A stretch of 64,000 nucleotides of DNA from Undaria pinnatifida. Its lineage: Eukaryota > Sar > Phaeophyceae > Laminariales > Alariaceae. Under the pieces are notes generated by a model. It saw nothing but the letters and a program-made list of their open reading frames with translations, was not told where the DNA came from and searched no databases. The position numbers were made by a program, and so were the translations under genes. Shown here in pieces: positions 20,724-31,008 of the stretch (position 1 is the stretch's first letter; each line of letters begins with the position of its first letter). The stretch covers positions 9,153,759 to 9,217,758 of the forward strand of contig JABAKD010000018.1 in NCBI GenBank assembly GCA_012845835.1, written 5' to 3'.

Positions 20724-21540
20724 CCTGGTCGGTGGTGGAGGACTTGGTGGTTATAAATGGGGGTGATGGAGGGCCTACCGTAACCCCGGCCAGTCGGTTA
20801 TAACCTCGGGTTAACCGTAACCCCTGGTTAGTAACCGCATTGGGACGTGAAGGTGAAGAGGGTTTGCCACGCTCCGTTTGCTGCAAACGTCATGCTTTTC
20901 AAGGCTTCAACTGATGGAGTGGTCGCCACGGTAGCATTATGGGGCGATGGAGGGCTTAGGAAGGCGCAGTTATAACCCCCTGTCTGTTTTAGCAAGGGGT
21001 TCCTGTCTATTTCAGCAAGGGGTTTTATAACCCTGGCGAGGGATTACAGCAGGAGTCCTCAAATTATGGCGGTGGTGCGCCAGGGCACAATGACCTTCTT
21101 ATTTGGGGAAGCCGCCTTATGCTTTCCAGATTATGACTGCCATTCGCCAGTTGTTCCAAGCGAATTTGACTCCCTTATATAGGGATGTCGCCTTATGCAG
21201 AACGCCTTATTTTGGGGAACTCCTACTGCATATTCCCGGACAGAGGGTTGTTTGGTCCCTGACCAGAGGTTACAATCCGGGTTTACACCTCAGCTGGTTG
21301 TCCAGAGCTTGTAATCCTGGTTTTCGACCCTGGTCATAGCTCCTGGTTATAATACTTCTTCGGGACCTGCACATCACGAAGGTGCTACCACTTGCCTCTC
21401 GCTGCAGTCATCCTGCGCCTTCCAAGGCTTGAACTGATAAAGTTGTCCCCTCGGTAGCGTGATGAGGCGATGGCAGGCTTAGACAGGCGCCACGGCTATT
21501 CCTACTGGGTATTACCCCTGGTTATTATAACTCTGAATAT
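20724..21540 (+). pseudogene. Two decayed copies of the bestrophin 3' end
   Basis: The end of the last exon, about 20657-20723, recurs at 20873-20935 (GGCTTCAACTGATGGAGTGG and then TCGCCACGGTAGC) and at 21371-21457 (GAAGGTGCTACCACTTGCC, CGCTGCAGTCATCCTGC and CCTCGGTAGC). Each copy ends in the same TAG stop and is followed by a GGCGATGGAGGGCTTAG or GGCGATGGCAGGCTTAG word like the one after the real stop. The spacers are rich in GTTATAACC and GGTTA words. Confidence 0.85.
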
Positions 21541-22936
21541 GTACTGTAGTCCCTTTGGGAAATACTCGGACGTATAGTTAGTGTTTGGACATTTAGTGCC
21601 GATTACATGACAGGTGACAGGTCAAACGACATTTCCGAACGAGTTTACACCCTCGTTCTCACCCCTGTGTGTTTTGGCAAACTCTCAAGCCAGTTATTCT
21701 TTGTTTCCTGTGTGCGTTTGTGGGCCGAAGACAGTTTCTTTTTGAAGGGATGGGAGCAGGATTAGACTAGTAAAGCGTACTTTCTTCTTTGCGATACGAG
21801 ATACCGAGGGGGGTTGGTTGTTTGCCGGGAAAGGGAATGCTTGGAGGGTAGGAGGGCGACGGGGGGACGTGAAAGGGGGACGGATTGCAGACATCTAATG
21901 ACGGCTTTGGTACGAAACTCTTCTTGCGGTTAAAGTAGTTTGGATCATATTTTTGCATGTTTTTTGTTTTTGTTAGCGTCGTCGCCGATTTTGTTGTGCT
22001 GTTTTGGGGGCGACAGACGCGCGGGGAGGAGAGGGCGGGGGGGGGGGGGGGGGGGAGGATGAAAATAAGTGGGAGGGTGAAAAATAAGGAGGCGGGGGGG
22101 GGGGCATGGGTGAAGAAAAGGGGAGGAGGGGTCGGGGGGGACGGTGAAGTTCAAGGTGCATATCTACTTGGTGTACTAGTAACGTGGTGGAAGGAAAAGG
22201 TGTAAAATAAAGTGGTTTTTGTTGCATTGTTGAGTTGTTCGGCGGGCGCACCTCGTCAGCTGTAACAGCTACCTTGGTATAAGAGATGGAGTGCCGCAAT
22301 GGGGATACGCTAGTATTGGATTGGGTGACTGGCTTTCAGGGTCAAATTCATCAGGAAGGAAACAAAAGCCCCGCGATGTCAAAATCAAATCCCCGGGACT
22401 TTATTTTTTTCGTTTTCGAGAATTGTTTTTCCCGATGATTGTTTTTCCTAGGCAAAGCGCTTGTCTCGCTAATACGTGTTTCGAGCGAGACCGAGACCTG
22501 CGGACGGTACGCAACTAGTACGTAAAACGGTTGTGGAAGAATGTAAGAGAGAATATTCCAATTGCAACAAGGTGTATATGTGGCCTGGTTAGCCGTTTAT
22601 CAGCACAGGCGGTATGGCACTGGGGATGGGGGAACCGGCCTCAAGACTGGCTCTCTTGTTGGCCCCCGCAACATCGTACCTGCAGTTGGGTGGGAGGGGC
22701 TATTTATACCGGCATTTGGCTGCTCAAGCTGGTTTTACTATATTTTTTTTTGCATTGACAGATAATTGTACCTGTAAAATCTGAACGTGAAAATACCCCG
22801 GGTTCTTTTCGGTGGTAACAATGGACAGACTGCAAGTAAGTAGTAGTCCACACTATTTCGAAGTGGTTTGTTCCGAAAACATGTTGTGCGGGTGGGTGCA
22901 AAGGAGGTTTAAAATTCATTTAGCGCTGCACTCCCG

Positions 22937-22985
22937 ATAGGGAGACAAAACACTTGGAATTAGACTAGGATGGTTTTTGCGGTTT
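22937..22985 (+). repeat. Fragment of TTAA-type miniature element
   Basis: GGGAGACAAAACACTTGGAA then TTAGACTAGGATG. This is the conserved core without the ends. Confidence 0.6.
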
Positions 22986-23296
22986 GGAAAAAAAGTTAAC
23001 GGTCGAGGGTGAGCTTTGTCAAGGTGTGGAGTGTTGGGTATATCGGAGGCGTGCGTGGAGCGTGCGGAGAGTACGGGGGTTTCCAGGTTTTGCGGGTATC
23101 GGAGGGGGAGCTTGGCGTCGGCTTTTACGCGGCGACTCCCGCAGCCTGTTGTACACATGCGTTTCTTTATCAGTGTATGAGACCCTCGAGGTGTTGGGAG
23201 GCACGGTTAGGGAGTTGGTTGTTTTTTCCGCGCGTTGTTTGCGGTGATAGCGCCTGTGCTCATCGTATGGCGTTTTTCATGGTGCCCGGCGGTGTG

Positions 23297-23520
23297 TGGT
23301 TATTCCCGTGTTGATGTTGGAGTCATGGTTCTTCCCGTGGCCTTGCAGTCGGTGATATTCCCATGTGATCTTTAGTGGTGGATATTCCGATATTGGCCTT
23401 GAAGTTGTGGTTATTCCTGTGTTAGCCTTGAGGTCGTGGACATTCCCGTGTCATCTTGATTTCATGGCTGTTCCCATGTTGACCTTGTGGTTATTCTCGT
23501 ATTGACCTTCCCAGCCGTTA
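23297..23520 (+). repeat. Degenerate minisatellite of about 40 bp
   Basis: Several units of the type TATTCCCGTGTTGACCTTGA plus GGTCGTGG. Confidence 0.75.
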
Positions 23521-25929
23521 CTTTTGCTTCCAACAGTGGCGGCCTCGCGGTAGTGACTATTCTTTCACGTGGTGGTCTTGGGTCGTGATTCCGACTCGTT
23601 CTTGGACGAATCCAGATGGATGGTGAGATGTAATAGCATGCATACCTCATCGTGCGATGTGTTGAGTATCATAGCTAGAAAACAAAAAAAAAGGTTGTGT
23701 TGTTGTTGCTGCTGTACGAGGGACGTATAGTCTAGACTATGCTTATTATGACTTGGGATAGTTGGGTTCATGAACGGACTCTTTCATGTTTTCTTATCGA
23801 GGCCATTTCTGCGTGACGGTGGCGTGTTGTGTGACGTAGAAGGGGTTATTTGGGGGGGGGGGTGGGGGGGCGGGGGCGGGGGGCAGTGTTCTTGTTTTGC
23901 GTCATACGCGCGTGTGCAAAGTCGCACAGTCGTACAGGCATGTTGCGGATTTCTGTTTTCGATTGAGCAGCAACCTGCGATTTTGTTCATGTTGTAAGAA
24001 AGTAGGAACGCTGCTGCTGTAAACTTGGTTGCGCAGAGATGTACTATGTCCACAGCACAAACGCTACCTATTATTGCTGAACGGACGTGTTCGTTTGCAA
24101 GAAAGAGGAGCGCTAAACTTGGGCAGGAGAGGTTTATATTCTGCGTGCGGACCCTGTTTTTGTGGGCTGGTATTGTGGCGATCCCGGCGGCGGAAAGTCC
24201 TGGCTTCAGTTTAATGGCTTCAAGTCAGCCGAGCTGATGATGCGGTGCCTCTCGAATCATACGGTATCTGCAATTTTTTGGTAGTCATATTTCCTGCGTC
24301 ATGAACAATGTGGAGGAAGTGAACTCTCGCGGACAGTCGAATGGAGATATATTAATGAGAAAATAGCGAAAAAATTCTTGACAACATCGGAAAGATCACG
24401 ATCTATAGTAGATCATCTACTGTAGATTTCGTACCTTCCGTTGTCAGTGTGGTCGTCAGGAGACATCGGGGATACATCCCCGGGTTTCCTATTTCTTGGA
24501 TTTGCATCTTGATGGTAAAACGGATACTGCTGCCTGCTTTGAGATCATCGCGCGCAGTAGTCGGTCAGTGGAAAAGGGTCTCCCCGCGGCTGCGGGTCGT
24601 AGCGGGTCGTAGGTCAGCGTCGGTTCTGGTTCGGATCTGTCTCCCAGTGGCTGTGGGTTGACAGGTAGTACACATTTTCTCTGGTGTCAACTCTCCTGTA
24701 TTGGGTGATCATCTCATCAGATGCTCTAGCAGTGCTGGACGTGGTTGAGACGGGTCAAACCCGACCAGTCCCAATAAATGTTCGTAAGCCGAACCATACG
24801 GATCCGCCCACCAAAAACGTGTTTGCAAGAGCTGTGTCACAACAGATCCCCCATCCGGCAGCAAACATGATCTGTTAATAGGTCTTGCAGATCATATCAA
24901 TCAATGGTGTCTATTTCACCGGAAACATCCAGCTCAAAAAATGGGTGATCTGATCTGCAGAAGCTACCAGGCGCACGTGATCGCAACAGCTGTGTCTTAA
25001 CAGCTTCTACCCGGCAAATATGAGCTGAGTAGTGCATATCATCCCCATTAAGGGTCTAGATAACTCCCAAAAGTATATTCGGATAGATAATGAAATGGGA
25101 GATTTCATATTATTTCCGACGTGTAGAATATTGACGTATGGTACGGCCTGACTTGGAAGGCGGGGCCGGGGCCGACGAAGCCTACCCAAAACCGCCGTTA
25201 CCGCCGCTAAAAGAAAAAAAAAAAAAAAGAGTAATACTCTGATTTCCTGGTTCGATTTGTGCTCTCACGGTCGTGCGCGCAATAAACCAAGAAAAAGGAA
25301 AATGTCCGGATTTTCTGGTTTGATTCATGCTCTCACGCTCGTGCTGAATCACAAGCTCAGGCGTGTGCTCCCGCTCTGTATAAACTGACGGGCCTACCTA
25401 GATGTTAAACACGACAAGAGTGTTCAGCTTGTGTTTGTGACCACGAATACTAGAAGGGTCATACCTGGTGTCAGCTTTTTCTGCCACATCCGAGCAGGCG
25501 CTATGAGTCTCAAGATCACAGCCGGGTCACGCCAGCAACATTACTAGATAGCGAAGTTACCTATCATATGACAGTTTGTTTCTTCTTCGGGCCGTTTTTT
25601 TGCACGACGTGGATAGTGGCGCCTCGACGAACCCGCGAACACCATGCCCACCTAAACACCCCCGCCAAAATGAACCACAACAGCCCGATCGATCCAAACA
25701 TAACCAAAAGCGGCCAAATTTGGCAGCAATTGAACAAAAAAAAAAGGTCCAAACCGGGCCGATTGATCCAAATCGAATCCAAAACGGTTCATCGATTCGG
25801 AATCGAGCTGAAAAAAGAAAAACGGTCACAGGGCGAACCCAGGCAAAAAAAGAGGTTTGATCGATCGACCCCATAACTCCAACACCCTTCATCGTCCAAG
25901 AAGCGCCCCCCCCCCCCCCCCCCCCCCCC

Positions 25930-26055
25930 ATCCACTAGATGACCATGTTGTTTGGGTGACTAGACGACCATGATGACGTCGAGGTCGACATCGTCATCGT
26001 CTTAGCCAACACCGCCATCGTCGGAGACTAAGGGCACGTTGTACGAAAGAACGAA
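25930..26055 (-). pseudogene. Decayed copy of the 3' end of the neighbouring minus-strand gene
   Basis: GTGACTAGACGACCATG, GAGGTCGACATCGTCATCGT and GGGCACGTTGTAC repeat the stop codon and acidic tail of the last exon at 26278-26416. In the copy the stop equivalent is at 25960-25962. Upstream flanks also match: a GATCGATCGACC word and a CTAGA(C/T)GACCA doublet occur at both sites. This suggests a tandem duplication of about 320 bp covering the last codons and the 3' UTR. Confidence 0.85.
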
Positions 26056-26277
26056 ACGGCCGATCGATCCAAAAATCGAACAAAAAAATGCGCTGTCTAT
26101 CGATTCTAATCGACCAAAAAATATAGAAAAAAAAAAGCGGTCGATTGTAATCGGACTATTCGTAAAACAAAAGGGTTGATCGATCGACCGACCGCGGACC
26201 GATCGACCGACCGATTGTCCCTAACACTTCAACACCCGCCCCTCTCCATCTACTAGACGACCACTCTGCCGACGTGA

Positions 26278-26818
26278 CTAGACGACCATGCTGTCGAGGT
26301 CGACATCGTCATCGTCCGAGCCCACGGGCATGTTGTACACCTCGGTGAAGGCGCTTCCGATGTCATCCCACTCGCTCTCCAGCTCCGCCTCGTCCTTTTT
26401 GCGCTTCTCGTTTTCCCTGATACCGCGGTATTTCGTGGAAATTTATGGTAGTCGGGAGCAACATACGTCAAGGATAAGCCAATATGAAGCTAAATATGCC
26501 ACGGTACACAGGGTTACCGTATACATGGTAGTGTGGTATTCTGTGGTATGTTCGTGGTATTGTGTGGCTGTCGGAAAGGCATGGGAAAACATACGGCAAG
26601 GAAAAGCCTTCTACAAGCGAAACCTGCCACGTAACATGGGTAAATATTACCTTTGTTTCTCAGGGTGAAGAAGGTACCAAAAAACAGCTTCGCGGCATCA
26701 CCTGTTGTTCTCACTCGATTGATACCTCATCGCGACAGCCTATTAACAGTCCGTGGTCATAAAGCAGCACATCCCTTAACATCTCTGGAGTGGAGGAATA
26801 CCTCAGGAAACATGATTA

Positions 26819-26850
<32 letters not shown>

Positions 26851-29800
26851 GCAACAACAGCAACAACATCAACAACAGCAACAACAACAAAATCAACATC
26901 AACAACAACAATACATTAGTGCCTGAGGCGCAGCATCTGCTCTCTGAAGACCCCTCGCGCAGCTTCCGACATTCCATACACTCTAGAAAGAAACAACACA
27001 TCGAAAAACATAAAATAAGTGAACAAAAAATATAGAACGTGAAAAAATAAAAGAAACGAAAAAATAAAAAGTTTAACACGAAAAAAACAAACCAAACATC
27101 TGCTTGAAGGTACGTACCTAAGGCGCTGAACCCGTTCCTTGAGGACCTCTCGCGCAGCCTCCGACATCCCCCCGATCGTGTAGACCGCACACAGCCGCGA
27201 CGGCTTGAAGATTTTCGCGTTAAACATGACCACCGGGGGGATGTTGGCGATGCCGAACTAATCGCACGGCCGTTTGCGTGACCAAAATCGACAGAGGAAA
27301 AAAAAACAAAAATAAACGACAGCGCGAGAAGACCAAAAACAACAGGATGGTAAGTAGGGAAAACGGGAGGTGGGAATGGGGGTTGGGGTGGGGGTCAGGG
27401 TGGTGATGGTGGGGGTGGTGGTAGGAGTGAGCGTGAGGTGCGGGTGGGGGCGGGAGGATGAATGGTGTGGTGGTGTGGTAGCGTGATGGTGGTGGCGGTT
27501 GGGGTACGGGGGGGGCAGGGGTGAGGATTGGGGTGGGGTGGGGGGAAGTGAGGGTGGGGGTGGAGACAAGGGAAGCGGTGGTGTGGTGTGGCGGTGGTGT
27601 GGTGGTGGTGGCGGTAGGGGGGGGCGGTGGCCCTTCCCTCTCGTCCCGTAACCAGGATGTTTCCGGAAAAACGCAAAACAAAAATGCGTCTCTTCCTTTC
27701 TTTTCTGACTCTTCACCCCCTCTTCTCTACGCAAGATGTTCTTACGTGTACTCCATAAATATCTGCGTGGGTATCCCTCTACCACTGCACCCCCCTTTTT
27801 TGGACGTAACACTTGAAGTTAGAGTGGGATTATTTTCGGAGTTAGAAAAGGGCTGCCGGCCTATCGCGGCGTATAGGGCTGGGATGTCTGACGGCATACA
27901 GCAGTACGTGCAACATTATCGGCCCGCACGAAGCAAAAACGAAGAAACGACACACCTATGTATTACTTTTCTTTGGCTCGTTTTTCTTTCGTGTACCCCG
28001 TACGATGAAATGATTTGCATTCCTCGATTATTTTGCGATATTTGTCGGTTTTTCTCTTTCACAGCAGTTCGTCACTACGGAAGTTGCATCTCTTTAGCAG
28101 GAAGAATCAGGACAGACGCTGGGTGTGCTGGTGATGTCGTTGGGTAGAACGAACCATGTAATGTGAAGACAACACACACCTGGTGCTGCGTATTCGTACG
28201 ACAATGTTGACGACACACCACGCGCGCTGGGACATGGGGCACGAGCATAGTGTTCATATCGTATCGGATGTTCAGATAAATCGGAAATCGTATCGGCAAA
28301 TCATATAGGGGAAAACAAACCTCTCGATATCCGGTAAGAACGCCTTACTGCCAGAGGGTAGGGGATGTCGATATACTGTCCCCCCCTGTTGGGACGTGAG
28401 AGGTCAGAACCAAAAAAAGCGCTCCCCTTCGGCAGTACCATGACCTGTATTTCCGTGTTTACGCCCCGCATATCGTTTGTTGGGTCGGAATCGGATAGAC
28501 TAGCGATCCGATTTGATCGGATAAACAAAGTATTGATAATCGGACATCGGGTTAGAAGGCCTCCATCGGCTCGGAATCGATTATCGTTCCGATATGACAC
28601 CAACGAAACTATTGACGCCATCTGACAAACGCGGGGACGTGGGGCAGGACGCAAGAGAGGGGCGTGAGCAGCTCGGTAATTCACGTTCCCGCTTACCTCC
28701 TCCTTCAAGAAGTACTTCTCTTCGATGTCGCTCGGCATTCCTTGCGGGGTGGCGGCGCTGTAGGGGACCGGCTGGAAGATGTCTCCTGTAGCGATCGTCA
28801 AACAACAACAACAACAACACGGGGGGTAAATAACTAAACATTAGTAGGGAATATAGTATAAGCCGTCGCCAGGAGCTCGCGCAGCAGGACATTTCTAACT
28901 GCCGTCAACTTGTGAGGGTTGGTTGATTTTTTGACAATCTGGACAATCGTAGATCTATCTCTGTCGTAGAATCTTGGTCGTAGAACCCCGGTCGTAGAAC
29001 CCGGCTTCCAATCAGCTCGAAAGGAGGCCCTATTTTTTGGGGCGCGGGGTAAATTCGAAAGCAATTGCTCACACAATTATAATAATAACAGAAGGCCATA
29101 TCTCCAATGAGGGCCCTATTTTTTGCCGCGGTGAGCATTGGACAATCGCATCGTAATCACATTGGGTCGGTTTTGAAGTGCACCCACCCACGGCTATGGC
29201 GACCAAGACTGCCATTGGGGGGTTCGTTCGCTTTTATGGCGCTCTTTGTTCATCGACTCAAAGCCACTCGCGACATAGGCTATCCCTTATTCCTTTGAAG
29301 TTGTTAAGCCTTTCGAGTAATCTATTTCGCGATGTGTATACCCCTCTAATATGTTTGCTACGCTCCGCAAAAAAAAAAAAAAAAAAAACGTTCCGTTTTG
29401 GGTGAGCTACAGAGAGGGCCAAAACGGGGGTACCCCCCCCCGCCGCCCATCGTCGACTTAGTCTGGGGACAAACCACTTGGAATTAGAGTGAAACACTAC
29501 TGTCTGCAGTTCTGAAACGGCGAGCAAAAGCAGAAATACAAATGCCTAGTGATTCCAGTTGCCTCGTCGCACCTGTGTACTCGGCAGTGGTGCAGTCGAA
29601 CTGCTTGCACACCTCCGCGATCATGTCCGGATGTCGAAGGTAGCCGTCGAGGGTGGCCGCGGTCTGTCGCAAGCGGGCGGAGGGTGAAGGGGGGAAGGGG
29701 GGAAGGAGGCGATGGATGCGTCATGGGCGACATATCCCAAGGTTATTTTTAGTCTGCTATACATTCTGCATGTACCACAGCGTCTAGCAGGGCGAAGGGG

Positions 29801-30724
29801 AAGGAGGCGCCGAGTGCGTCACGTATTTATTGAATTCAAGGGTCTGTTGAGTAGGGTGTATACTCTGGTTGTACCCGGGTATCGACCCGAGTATTAGGGT
29901 ATATACTCTGGGTGTACCCGGGTATCGACCCGAGTATGGCCAACATAACTAAGTTTGGTACTTGCATACCCCAGAGTATACAGCCCCCAATTTGTAGCAC
30001 GAGGGCGAAGGGCGAGGGGCGGGACGCGACGAACCCGTCATGTATGACATGTTAAAGGATGCGTTTGGCAGCGTATATCTTTTGGGTGTACTCGGGTATC
30101 TACCAGGGCGATGTAGGGGGAGGAGGCGGCGAAGGCGTACAGCGGGTGCTTTTCTTCAATTCTTGTGTTCGCCAGCCCCGATCAATTCAAGCCGCAGTGT
30201 CTCCATTCTCCCAACAAGGTCAAGCCCTCCAAGCGCTGCCAACTAAATGTTCTAGGAGACAGTTGTTTGACGTCCTTGACAGATCGTTCTCTACACTAAA
30301 TCTAGTATAATAAGGTCCGTTTGACCCCCTTGATTGACCGTCCCCCACACCAGTACAACAATGCCGACAGGGGCCTTGACGCTTCCAAAAGGACCAATCT
30401 CCATGTAAAGAGCATATTTGCTGCCAACCCTCCTCCCCCCCCCAGTCCCTCCCTCCCCCGCCCACCCCCTCCGCCCCCCCCCCCCATCTCCCCCCTCGGC
30501 ATAGAAACTGCCGCGCATGGCCACAGCTCTCAACGGCTCTGGTCGCCATCGCGTGGGCTGGACATTAACTGATGCTACTAAACAACCAGAAACCCGACCC
30601 ACCCCCTGCCCCTAAACCCCTCCCCCCTCCCCCCCAGAAAACACCGTCCACGCCTTTTTACCTTTTCTTCCAGCTCGAAACCGGCGTTAAAGCTCTCCAC
30701 GGCTCTGATCGCCATCGACGTGGG
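26278..30724 (-). CDS. Unrecognised protein, C-terminal exons, acidic tail
   Basis: The exons, in coding order on the minus strand, are 30662-30724, 29573-29663, 28697-28785, 27118-27257 and 26278-26416. Junction phases all agree, giving 173 residues so far. Exons carry SMAIRAVESFNAGFELEEK, TLDGYLRHPDMIAEVCKQF, DIFQPVPYSAATPQG, NIPPVVMFNAKIFKPSR and MSEAAREVLKERVQRLR, then a charged segment and an acidic end (DDDDVDLDSMVV). The helix-rich, soluble look gives no family I can name. The 5' end was not found; an upstream exon ending in phase 0 is expected between 30.8 and 33.9 kb. An optional 60-bp exon lies at 26923-26982. The adjacent sideroflexin gene is divergent. Confidence 0.75.
26819..26912 (+). 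repeat. AAC trinucleotide array
   Basis: About 30 imperfect AAC units, with AGC and ATC variants, in the last intron of the minus-strand gene. Confidence 0.95.
26923..26982 (-). CDS. Possible duplicated cassette exon
   Basis: This 60-bp segment starts after a strong acceptor (GTTTCTTTCTAG). It encodes VYGMSEAARGVFREQMLRLR, a near copy of the end of the preceding exon (GGMSEAAREVLKERVQRLR). Its length is a multiple of three and its phases fit both neighbours, so inclusion or skipping keeps the frame. The donor would be GC (CTCAG then GCACTA), which is weak. It may be a real alternative exon or a dead duplicate. Confidence 0.45.
27360..27630 (+). repeat. G/T-rich low-complexity tract
   Basis: Dense GGTGGT, GGGGTG and GGCGGT words. 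The long reading frames on either strand across it are low-complexity artefacts. Confidence 0.85.
29856..29938 (+). repeat. 43-bp tandem duplication with internal palindrome
   Basis: Two units of GGGT(G/A)TATACTCTGG...GTACCCGGGTATCGACCC, each containing the palindromic core CCCGGG and a CGGGTATCGACCCG stem. An inverted echo (ACCCCAGAGTATACAG) follows at about 29970. Confidence 0.8.
30521..30562 (-). pseudogene. Partial copy of an exon of the minus-strand gene
   Basis: On the minus strand CCAGCCCACGCGATGGCGAC then CAGAGCCGTTGAGAGCT closely matches the exon at 30662-30724 (CCAGCCCACGTCGATGGCGA...CAGAGCCGTGGAGAGCT). A 1-nt deletion breaks the frame and the second half is missing. Confidence 0.8.
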
Positions 30725-30918
30725 CTGGCAGCGTGGTCGGGTCCTTTGCGCCGCTCGATGAGTCGCTGCGGTCGGTGCCGACGATACGGTGACGCCTGTC
30801 GGCGGGACGATGACCAAGCGGTTGAGTCGTTGGTTAGGTTCGGTTAGTTAGTTGGTTGGTCGGTCGGTCGGTTGTGTCGTCGTTGACTGCTGTGGTCAAA
30901 CATGGCAAGTGACGGCAG

Positions 30919-31008
30919 TTAACCCCTTTAGAGCCCTAAAACCCCTCCCTATACAAATTCCAAGCAATTTTGTCCCCAAAAACGGGTTTCCAGCTGTCGA
31001 GGCGTTAA
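30919..31008 (-). mobile_element. TTAA-flanked miniature element, copy B
   Basis: A 90-bp copy in reverse orientation from TTAACCCCTTTAGAGCCC to CGAGGCGTTAA. It contains CAAATTCCAAGCAATTTTGT and CCCCAAAAACGGGTTTCC, the complement of the core seen in copy A. Confidence 0.75.

Larger units (their letters stand above)
21541..25900. other. Long gene-free stretch
   Basis: No exon could be supported. Contents seen: G-rich tracts at 22040-22060 and 22095-22140, a miniature-element core at 22937-22980, a tandem repeat at 23297-23520, a G tract near 23850-23885, a GATCT-rich patch at 24400-25000 that loosely resembles 9490-9730, and an A-rich block at 25200-25250. A (C)n tract lies at 25907-25929. 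Confidence 0.5.
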
